Below, piece by piece: positions 36,765 through 41,636 of a stretch of DNA of 41,636 nt. Location of the stretch: positions 1-41,636 of the forward strand of contig CANPWZ010000017.1 of the NCBI GenBank assembly GCA_947585425.1, read 5' to 3'. Position numbers and translations under genes: made by a program. The notes under the pieces were generated by a model. The model saw only the letters and a list, made by a program, of their open reading frames with translations, had not been told where the DNA came from and made no database searches. Source of the DNA: an uncultured Oscillospiraceae bacterium. GTDB taxonomy: Bacteria > Bacillota > Clostridia > Oscillospirales > Oscillospiraceae. Each line of letters opens with the position of its first letter. Positions within the stretch are counted from its first letter, which is position 1.

Positions 36765-36830
36765 GTCTTTGGTGGTCTTTTGACTGCCCGGCCTCTGCTG
36801 GATGTTGGCGCGTCCGGCAGGGGCCTTTTT
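36765..36830 (+). ncRNA. candidate small RNA of about 65 nt
   Basis: Bounded by the promoter just upstream and a strong intrinsic terminator. It has a short 5' part of about 25 nt and then the terminator stem. It has no reading frame. Its 3' end abuts the stop codon of the opposite-strand gene at 36829 and, if that gene's mRNA continues left towards the second RHH gene, the RNA is antisense to it. Existence is inferred from signals only. Confidence 0.42.
36790..36830 (+). terminator. rightward terminator beyond the RHH genes
   Basis: GGCCTCTGCTGGA (36790-36802) pairs over 13 bp, with two G-U pairs, to TCCGGCAGGGGCC (36813-36825), followed by TTTTTATT. It can end the candidate small RNA and also readthrough from the rightward RHH gene. 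Confidence 0.85.
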
Positions 36831-37086
36831 ATTGCCTGATGAGGCCATAGCTCTCAGCCTCCTCGGTGGTGATGGGGACCATATCGTTGTCCACGTTCAG
36901 CGCGGGCGTCCCGCTATAGACGGAGTAGTCCGCCCAGTGTAACTGGCCATCTCTGTCCCGCCAGCTCAGGGTGTACCAGGATCGGCTCATGTGGCGAGAA
37001 AAGCGCACATCCCGGCTGGATGGGATGTCCAGGCCCCTGGAGCGTAGGAACTTGGTTAGGCTGGTCTTGGTGGCGTAGGCGATCAT
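36829..37086 (-). CDS. hypothetical early protein, 85 aa
   Basis: 85 residues behind TAGGAGGTG. Basic N-terminal half (TSLTKFLRSRGLDIPSSRDV, SRHMSRSWYTLSWRD) and acidic C-terminal half. No family recognised. It follows the excisionase-like gene in the early leftward operon. The stop codon touches the T run of the opposing terminator. Confidence 0.68.
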   Translation of the reverse strand: MIAYATKTSLTKFLRSRGLDIPSSRDVRFSRHMSRSWYTLSWRDRDGQLHWADYSVYSGTPALNVDNDMVPITTEEAESYGLIRQ

Positions 37087-37097
37087 AGTGTCACCTC

Positions 37098-37325
37098 CTA
37101 ATGGATTCGATAAATCACATTTTTGCGGGCGTAGGTCTGCTTGCGGTACTCGGCGGCGGTATTCTCGGCCTCATACTTCTTGACGGCCTCGGCGGAGATC
37201 CTCCAAAGGGCCCCCACCTTGACGCCAGACAGCTTGCCGGTGCGGAGCAGCCGGCGGACAGTATCCACGCTGCACTGCCAGCGTCGGGCCACATCCTCGA
37301 TAAGCAGCAGTTTGTCCTCGCTCAT
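37098..37325 (-). CDS. excisionase-type HTH protein
   Basis: 75 residues behind AAAGGAGG. Winged helix of the HTH_17/excisionase type: LLIEDVARRWQCSVDTVRRL, then RTGKLSGVKVGALWRISAEA. It is either the Xis that directs excision or an early regulator; a gene of this type in the early operon with the integrase elsewhere fits both. A basic tail (AARKNV-type, YRKQTYARKNVIYRIH) is present. It follows the XRE gene with three bases between. Confidence 0.8.
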   Translation of the reverse strand: MSEDKLLLIEDVARRWQCSVDTVRRLLRTGKLSGVKVGALWRISAEAVKKYEAENTAAEYRKQTYARKNVIYRIH

Positions 37326-37328
37326 GGT

Positions 37329-37787
37329 CTAATCCTCCTTTCGGTGTTTAGTGGCGAAGCTCAGCGCCATGGCGGCGGCCATAATGCCCTGGAGCTTATC
37401 CACGATGCGGTCGTACCGGGGGCGCTCGGCGTCGTCGATGACGCCGTCCCGGGCGATGTCGATGAGGGCCCGGTCGGACTTGTCGTCGGCAAAGTCGTAC
37501 ACGGCGTCGATGAGCTCCAGCACGGCCTGGGGCAGGGCAATGTCCCTCACCTCGGGCAGCAGGAGCCGGGCGGCGTTGCTGGACGCCCTCACGTGCTGGA
37601 TGGCCAGGCCCAGGTTGTTGTAGACCACGGTCATCTGGTCGACCACGTCGTTGGGCGGGATGCGCTGGCCGGTCTCGTAGTCGGCCAGACAGCGCACCGA
37701 CATATTGAGCAGCTCCGCGGCCCTCTCCCGGGTCAGACCGGCAAGTTTCCGGGCATTTTGGTAGATGTTTGTGCTGACATCCTGCAT
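37329..37787 (-). CDS. XRE-type regulator with helical C-terminus
   Basis: 152 residues behind TTAGGAGG. XRE helix-turn-helix at about residues 8-48 (ARKLAGLTRERAAELLNMSV, then RCLADYETGQRIPPNDVVDQ). The rest is a helical domain (LPQAVLELIDAVYDFADD, YDRIVDKLQGIMAAAMAL) typical of phage early regulators of the Firmicutes. It is the second gene of the early leftward operon, after the Cro-like gene. Probably a CII- or antirepressor-like regulator; direction of effect unknown. Confidence 0.8.
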   Translation of the reverse strand: MQDVSTNIYQNARKLAGLTRERAAELLNMSVRCLADYETGQRIPPNDVVDQMTVVYNNLGLAIQHVRASSNAARLLLPEVRDIALPQAVLELIDAVYDFADDKSDRALIDIARDGVIDDAERPRYDRIVDKLQGIMAAAMALSFATKHRKED

Positions 37788-37827
37788 GGCGTTGCCTCCT
37801 AAAATTTGCTACACTGGGGACGGTGGA

Positions 37828-38064
37828 TCAGCAGGCTTCCAGCTGGTCGGGCGGGCCGGCGGCGTCGGCCTCGGCGTCGGATGCAAAGAGGGCGTCGATG
37901 GAGCAGCCCAGCACCCGGGCCAGCAGGGGAAGGTCGCGGGTCTTCGGCAGCGAGATCTCCAGCTCCCAGTTGGCGACGGCGGAGCGAATGACGCCCACGC
38001 TGTCGGCCAGCTGCTGCTGGTTCATGCCGGCGGCCTCACGGCGGGCTTTGATTGCCATAATCAT
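37828..38064 (-). CDS. Cro-like XRE regulator
   Basis: 78 residues, start at 38064 behind TAGGAGGTG. Compact XRE domain: IKARREAAGMNQQQLADSVG, VIRSAVANWELEISLPKT, RDLPLLARVLGCSIDALF, followed by a short acidic tail. It is the first gene of the leftward early operon and diverges from the S24 repressor across the operator region, the standard place of Cro. It likely binds the same 17-bp operators and favours lytic growth. Confidence 0.86.
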   Translation of the reverse strand: MIMAIKARREAAGMNQQQLADSVGVIRSAVANWELEISLPKTRDLPLLARVLGCSIDALFASDAEADAAGPPDQLEAC

Positions 38065-38081
38065 GTTGTCACCTCCTATTG

Positions 38082-38223
38082 CGTCAATGCGAATGACGTT
38101 CTGATAGCCAAAAAGTCAGAATGTCATAAGCTATGACAACAGATATACCACGTCTGTTTTTGGTTGTCAAGTATTTTGACAAAAATATTTCTAAGCAATC
38201 TTGCGGTGTCATTTTTAATGACA
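38082..38223. promoter_or_regulatory. four 17-bp repressor operators
   Basis: O1 CGTCAATGCGAATGACG (38082-38098), O2 TGTCATAAGCTATGACA (38122-38138), O3 TGTCAAGTATTTTGACA (38165-38181), O4 TGTCATTTTTAATGACA (38207-38223). Shared form is YGTCAWW-N3-WWTGACR. Starts are 40, 43 and 42 bases apart, close to four helical turns. O2 and O4 are perfect. O3 covers the -35 of the early promoter and O4 fills the spacer of the repressor promoter. Confidence 0.88.
38142..38170 (-). promoter_or_regulatory. early leftward promoter
   Basis: Read leftwards: TTGACA (38170-38165), 17 bp, TATATC (38147-38142). The -35 is part of operator O3 and the start site falls near O2, so repressor bound at these would silence it. 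Confidence 0.87.
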
Positions 38224-38229
38224 TATAAT
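38201..38229 (+). promoter_or_regulatory. repressor promoter
   Basis: TTGCGG (38201-38206), 17 bp, TATAAT (38224-38229). Operator O4 occupies the whole spacer, so the repressor should control its own gene. Confidence 0.83.
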
Positions 38230-38247
38230 CGGGGTGAGGTGAAGCAC

Positions 38248-39144
38248 ATGACCCGCGTGAAGCAAATCCGAAAATTTTTCGGTTATACCCAGGATAAGCT
38301 GGCCAAACTGCTGCATGTCTCCCGGTCCACGGTGGCCATGTGGGAGACCTCGACACAGGCCCCGGACTACAACACCCTCAAAACGCTGTCCCAGATTTTC
38401 AACGTCCCGCCCGATCTGGTGCTGGGTGTCGGCATCTTTGAGCGGTGGGATGATATTCTGAAGTACTATGAGCCTCTGTCTTACCACCTGATGGCCCCGA
38501 TCCCGAAAACGTTGGACCTGCCCTCGTTCTGCGGGGACAAGTGTCTGGTGGCCTGGCTGGACACCAGGCACTACTTTGAGCCCGACGAGATGGCGCTTGC
38601 CCGGTGGTTCGACTTTGCGGTGGAGAAGATCAGCTTTACCGTCACCGACGACCCTGAGAATCCCTTGGATGACGTGGAGATCCGTTTCACCACAGAGTTT
38701 CAGGCCCTCATTGAAGCTGAGAAACGGCGGCCCCAGGGGATGCGCAGACTGGGAGAGAAGGTGCCCGTCTTGGGGGACGTGGCCGCCGGCATCCCCATCG
38801 AGGCCATCACCGACATCGTAGACTATGAGGAAATCGACGCCGCTTTGGCCGCCACCGGCGAGTTCTTCGGCCTGCGCATCAAGGGCGCCAGCATGGAGCC
38901 CCGGATGCACGAGGGGGACGTGGTCATCGTCCGCCGGCAGGAGAAGGCCGAGACCGGCGACACCGTGGTGGTGCTGGTCAACGGGGACAGCGCCACGGTA
39001 AAAAAGATCAAGTACGGCCCCGATGGAATCACCCTGCTGCCCACTAACCCGGCCTTCGACCCGCTGTTCTACTCAGCGGCGGAGGTGGAGGCCCTGCCGG
39101 TGCGGGTCATCGGCAAAGTGGTGGAGCTGCGGGCAAAGTTTTGA
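38248..39144 (+). CDS. S24-type lysogeny repressor (CI/LexA-like)
   Basis: 298 residues from ATG 38248 behind GAGGTG; the frame is open upstream but runs through the promoter. N-terminal XRE domain (about 3-60: KQIRKFFGYTQDKLAKLLHV, SRSTVAMWETSTQAPDY). A middle linker domain, longer than usual (about 65-165), precedes the S24 peptidase: cleavage pair Ala180-Gly181, catalytic Ser215 in GASMEP and Lys252 in ATVKK. It keeps the prophage silent by binding the four operators and is inactivated by RecA-triggered self-cleavage. The rightward gene after it follows at once. Confidence 0.92.
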   Translation: MTRVKQIRKFFGYTQDKLAKLLHVSRSTVAMWETSTQAPDYNTLKTLSQIFNVPPDLVLGVGIFERWDDILKYYEPLSYHLMAPIPKTLDLPSFCGDKCLVAWLDTRHYFEPDEMALARWFDFAVEKISFTVTDDPENPLDDVEIRFTTEFQALIEAEKRRPQGMRRLGEKVPVLGDVAAGIPIEAITDIVDYEEIDAALAATGEFFGLRIKGASMEPRMHEGDVVIVRRQEKAETGDTVVVLVNGDSATVKKIKYGPDGITLLPTNPAFDPLFYSAAEVEALPVRVIGKVVELRAKF

Positions 39145-39147
39145 ACC

Positions 39148-39876
39148 ATGCGACAGCGCATTTATGAGGTGATCGAGCTTGCCGAGGGCAAGGATCGGCT
39201 GAGCCGACTCTATGATCTGACAATGATGGCGGCGATCATCGTCAGTCTGATTCCGCTGGCGTTCAAAGGAACAAATGTGGTATTTGACTGGATTGACCGG
39301 GTCACTGTCGGCATTTTCATTTTGGACTATCTTCTGCGTCTGCTTACCGCAGACAAAAAACTGGCCAAGGGGGCAGGATCATTTTTGCTCTATCCCTTCA
39401 CCCCAATGGCTATTGTTGATTTGCTTGCGATTCTTCCGTCTTTTACAGACATCTTTCCCGGACTGCGGATGATAAGACTTCTGAGACTGTTCCGCACCTT
39501 TCGGGTATTCCGCACCCTTAAAATGTTCCGCTACGCTAAGAGTTTCCAAATTATCCTTGATGTCATCCGGGATCAGCGGGTGCCTCTGTTGGCAGTCTGT
39601 TCGTTGGCGGTCGGCTATGTACTCGTTTCCGCACTCATTGTGTTTAACGTGGAGCCGAATACATTTGAAAACTTCTTTGAGGCGGTCTACTGGGCTACCG
39701 TAAGCCTGACAACAGTGGGCTACGGTGACATTTACCCGGTCACAACCATTGGGCGCGTCGTTACCATGGTGTCCTCGTTTGTAGGGATTGCAATCGTCGC
39801 ATTACCAGCCGGCATCATTACCGCTGGGTATATGGACAGGATTCAAAAAGATAAGCATGAGCAGCTGGACGATTAG
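39148..39876 (+). CDS. voltage-gated potassium channel, full length
   Basis: 242 residues, the size of bacterial Kv channels such as KvAP. Six membrane segments: S1-S3 in 25-95; S4 with arginines at 107, 110, 113, 116, 119 and 122 plus Lys125 and Arg128, spaced every three; S5 about 145-167; pore helix with filter TTVGYGD (188-194); S6 about 203-229. The gene starts three bases after the repressor stop without a clear ribosome binding site, so its translation is probably coupled. Base composition is visibly lower in GC than the phage body, which suggests later acquisition. It would be expressed in the lysogen. Channel identity is strong; the role for the phage is open. Confidence 0.93.
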   Translation: MRQRIYEVIELAEGKDRLSRLYDLTMMAAIIVSLIPLAFKGTNVVFDWIDRVTVGIFILDYLLRLLTADKKLAKGAGSFLLYPFTPMAIVDLLAILPSFTDIFPGLRMIRLLRLFRTFRVFRTLKMFRYAKSFQIILDVIRDQRVPLLAVCSLAVGYVLVSALIVFNVEPNTFENFFEAVYWATVSLTTVGYGDIYPVTTIGRVVTMVSSFVGIAIVALPAGIITAGYMDRIQKDKHEQLDD

Positions 39877-39879
39877 AAT

Positions 39880-39896
39880 GTGTCCGAATCGGACAC
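39880..39896. promoter_or_regulatory. 17-bp palindrome, copy 2 (GTGTCCGAATCGGACAC)
   Basis: Identical to 20613-20629. It lies between the channel stop and the ribosome binding site of the GIY-YIG gene, right after a TAGAAT that resembles a -10 box but lacks a good -35. It could be an operator or an mRNA hairpin controlling that gene. Confidence 0.72.
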
Positions 39897-39910
39897 AGTG
39901 AGGTGTACTT

Positions 39911-41548
39911 ATGGATAACAAAAAAACACCCGTTTGGGTATGGGTACTTCGCGTTGTTGCGGTACTGTTTCTGATTGCGGCTCTGATGGTCGGGCCAGAG
40001 GCTTTTTTCGTGGTCCTGTCCATCATCCTGTTGGTTCTGTGGCTGAAAGCCAGGCGGGATGCAAAATCCGGGGGCGTTCAGGCTGCAAATATGGCGGCCG
40101 AATTGGATGCGGCAAAACAGCGGGCTGGCGAGCTGGAAAAATATCAGGCGATCATTGATGTGGAGCAGGAGTGTAAAAACCTGCGGGATCTCGCGGATAT
40201 TGAGATCGCGAACGATAAGGCGGCAGCCAAATCAGAGCGCAGCACAGCTCAGCTGTTGCTGAAAAATGCGGAAACTCAATCCGCAAATATCATCGGCAAG
40301 GCGAAGAACGAAGCGGCCGGCATCATCTCTGCGGCGGAGACGGAGGCGCGGAAAATTGCGGGCGACGCCTACGACGCGAAACTAAAAGCAGCCGAATACG
40401 AAGCAACAGTTATCGCGCTGAAAAACACGATTGACGGCTATGGCGATGAATGGCTAAAACCCACCTACTCTTTGCTGGATGAATTGGCGGAAGATTTTGG
40501 CTTTGCGGAGGCTGGTCAAAAATTAGCTGAAGCCAGGGCCAAAACGGCCAGGATGATCAAGCTCAAAGAGGCCGCAACCTGCGAATATGTTGAGGAAAAC
40601 CGGCGAGTGACGGCGATCAATTTTGTAGCAGACGCCTTCAACGGGAAGGTAGACTCCATCCTCGCCAAGACGAAAAAGGATAATTACGGTAAGCTGGAGC
40701 AGCAGATAAAAGACGCTTTTTACCTGGTCAATGCCAATGGTCGGGCGTTTCGCAACGCGCGGATCACCAATGCCTATCTTGATGCCCGCCTGGATGAGCT
40801 GAAGTGGGGCGTTGTATGCCAGGAGCTGAAGGCCCAACAGCAGGAGGAACAGCGCAGGATCAGGGAACAGATGCGGGAGGAAGAAAAGGCCCGCCGGGAA
40901 TATGAGCGGGCGCAACGGGAGGCTGCCAAAGAGGAGGAAATGCTCCGCAAGGCTATGGAAAAAGCGCAGGCTATGCTTGAAACAGCCAATGCTGAGCAGA
41001 GAGCTGAATATGAGACGCAGCTTGCCGACCTCCGCCAGAAGCTCACCGAGGCGGAGGAGAAAAACCAGCGCGCCCTCTCCATGGCCCAACAGACCAAAAA
41101 GGGGAACGTGTATGTCATCTCCAATATTGGCTCCTTTGGAGAAAACATCTATAAAGTCGGCATGACCCGGCGGCTTGATCCTCTGGATCGGGTGCGGGAA
41201 CTGGGCGACGCCTCTGTCCCGTTTGGATTTGATGTACATGCAATCATAGAGAGCGACGATGCGCCCGCTCTGGAGACCGACCTACACAAGGCGCTCGCCC
41301 TGATGCAAGTCAACAAAGTCAACCCCCGCAAGGAGTTTTTCCGGGTCAATCTGTCGGACATCCGCAAACTGGTAGAGAATAAGGGCCTCACAGCTAACTG
41401 GACCATCGAGGCGGCAGCGGCCGAATACCGGGAGACCCTTGCCATCGAAGCAGCCATGGCAAACGACCCAGATGCAAAGCGGCGCTGGGAAGAATACAAC
41501 GCCAGCTTGGTCAACAGCGAAGCCGCAAAAGCAGTAGCAGCCGAATAA
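39911..41548 (+). CDS. membrane-anchored coiled-coil protein with T5orf172 (GIY-YIG) domain
   Basis: 545 residues, DUF4041-like. Two hydrophobic segments at about 9-28 and 31-46 anchor it. A long charged helical region (about 60-160 and 300-390) includes heptad stretches rich in Glu/Lys/Arg; the piece between matches the DUF4041 type (TYSLLDELAEDFGFAEAGQK, AFRNARITNAYLDARLDELK). The C-terminal T5orf172/MUG113-type domain starts near 395: GNVYVISNIGSFGENIYKVG, MTRRLDPLDRVRELGDAS, then HKALALMQVNKVNPRKEFFRV, with the YVISN, YKVGMTR and E/F-F elements of the GIY-YIG clan. Site GAGGTG upstream. Possibly a DNA-cutting, membrane-tethered effector. Confidence 0.84.
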   Translation: MDNKKTPVWVWVLRVVAVLFLIAALMVGPEAFFVVLSIILLVLWLKARRDAKSGGVQAANMAAELDAAKQRAGELEKYQAIIDVEQECKNLRDLADIEIANDKAAAKSERSTAQLLLKNAETQSANIIGKAKNEAAGIISAAETEARKIAGDAYDAKLKAAEYEATVIALKNTIDGYGDEWLKPTYSLLDELAEDFGFAEAGQKLAEARAKTARMIKLKEAATCEYVEENRRVTAINFVADAFNGKVDSILAKTKKDNYGKLEQQIKDAFYLVNANGRAFRNARITNAYLDARLDELKWGVVCQELKAQQQEEQRRIREQMREEEKARREYERAQREAAKEEEMLRKAMEKAQAMLETANAEQRAEYETQLADLRQKLTEAEEKNQRALSMAQQTKKGNVYVISNIGSFGENIYKVGMTRRLDPLDRVRELGDASVPFGFDVHAIIESDDAPALETDLHKALALMQVNKVNPRKEFFRVNLSDIRKLVENKGLTANWTIEAAAAEYRETLAIEAAMANDPDAKRRWEEYNASLVNSEAAKAVAAE

Positions 41549-41563
41549 ACAGGAGGCCAATCC

Positions 41564-41636
41564 ATGTTTTGCAGTAACTGCGGCACACAGCTCCCAGAGG
41601 GGGCCAAGTTCTGCCCCGGCTGCGGAGCCCCGGCGG
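41564..41636 (+). CDS. zinc-ribbon protein, 5' part (cut by window edge)
   Basis: Starts at ATG 41564 behind AGGAGG. The 24 visible residues are one complete double-knuckle zinc ribbon (MFCSNCGTQLPEGAKFCPGC). Such ribbons often head membrane or signalling proteins in Firmicutes, with the main domain downstream. It follows the GIY-YIG gene by 15 bases, in the same direction, and probably belongs to the same cargo operon. The rest lies outside the window. Confidence 0.85.
   Translation, partial: MFCSNCGTQLPEGAKFCPGCGAPA

Larger units (their letters stand above)
3296..41636. mobile_element. prophage, HK97-head siphovirus, right end outside the window
   Basis: From about 3.3 kb to the window end, the genes follow a complete temperate phage plan: lysis, fibre, tail, head, packaging, replication, switch and lysogenic cargo. 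All structural modules of a long non-contractile-tailed phage are present without obvious gaps. No integrase and no second attachment site are seen, so the element must extend further right. The left boundary lies between the tRNA-Val 3' end and the first phage gene at 3442; its exact base cannot be fixed. A 100-base AT-rich stretch (3296-3392) directly right of the tRNA terminator holds no gene. Confidence 0.93.

Noticed and set aside
38176-38204. Second rightward promoter from the TTGACA within O3
   Set aside because: No -10 element at 16-18 bp; the repressor promoter at 38201-38229 is much better.

Overview
The window is a Firmicute chromosome carrying most of an integrated tailed phage. 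High GC, AGGAGG-type ribosome binding sites, an α2-type glycyl-tRNA synthetase, a lipoteichoic-acid-synthase-like enzyme and many protein types typical of gut clostridial phages point to a clostridium, most likely Oscillospiraceae. That assignment is inference; no taxonomic marker gene was compared.

Host part (1-3295): the 3' end of glyQS, a membrane LtaS-like sulfatase-fold enzyme with its terminator, then a sigma70-type promoter driving three tRNA genes (Met-CAT, Glu-TTC, Val-CAC) and a strong terminator. The tRNA-Val 3' end faces the prophage. That is the usual geometry for integration into a tRNA gene, although no integrase is visible and it must lie right of the window if present.

Prophage part (about 3296 to beyond 41636): almost everything is read leftwards from a lysogeny switch near 38.1 kb. 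From right to left: S24-type repressor facing a Cro-like gene across four 17-bp operators; small regulators including two convergent ribbon-helix-helix (RHH) proteins; primosome-type proteins, DnaB helicase, ParA ATPase with a DUF3102 partner, PcfK and PcfJ; a run of small zinc-ribbon, MazG-like and ASCH proteins; an HUH (rolling-circle type) Rep protein; HNH nuclease and terminase; an HK97-type head module; a siphovirus tail module with a frameshifted tail chaperone; tail hub with S74 chaperone; a repeat-rich fibre; and lysis genes at the tRNA side.

Two groups run against the main direction. One is a three-gene cassette at 4.8-6.3 kb with its own perfect promoter, an operator palindrome inside that promoter and a terminator, inserted among the lysis genes. 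The other is the rightward group after the repressor: a complete voltage-gated potassium channel, a membrane-anchored coiled-coil protein ending in a T5orf172 (GIY-YIG clan) domain, and the start of a zinc-ribbon protein. These look like lysogenic-conversion or defence cargo.

The least ordinary signals are: the RHH pair that share an identical DNA-reading strand and face a helically phased operator array, with a candidate small RNA beside them; the channel plus GIY-YIG cargo; an identical 17-bp palindrome both upstream of that cargo and inside a hairpin-rich non-coding gap between terminase and portal; and plasmid-like replication functions (HUH Rep, ParA, PcfJ/PcfK) inside a tailed phage.
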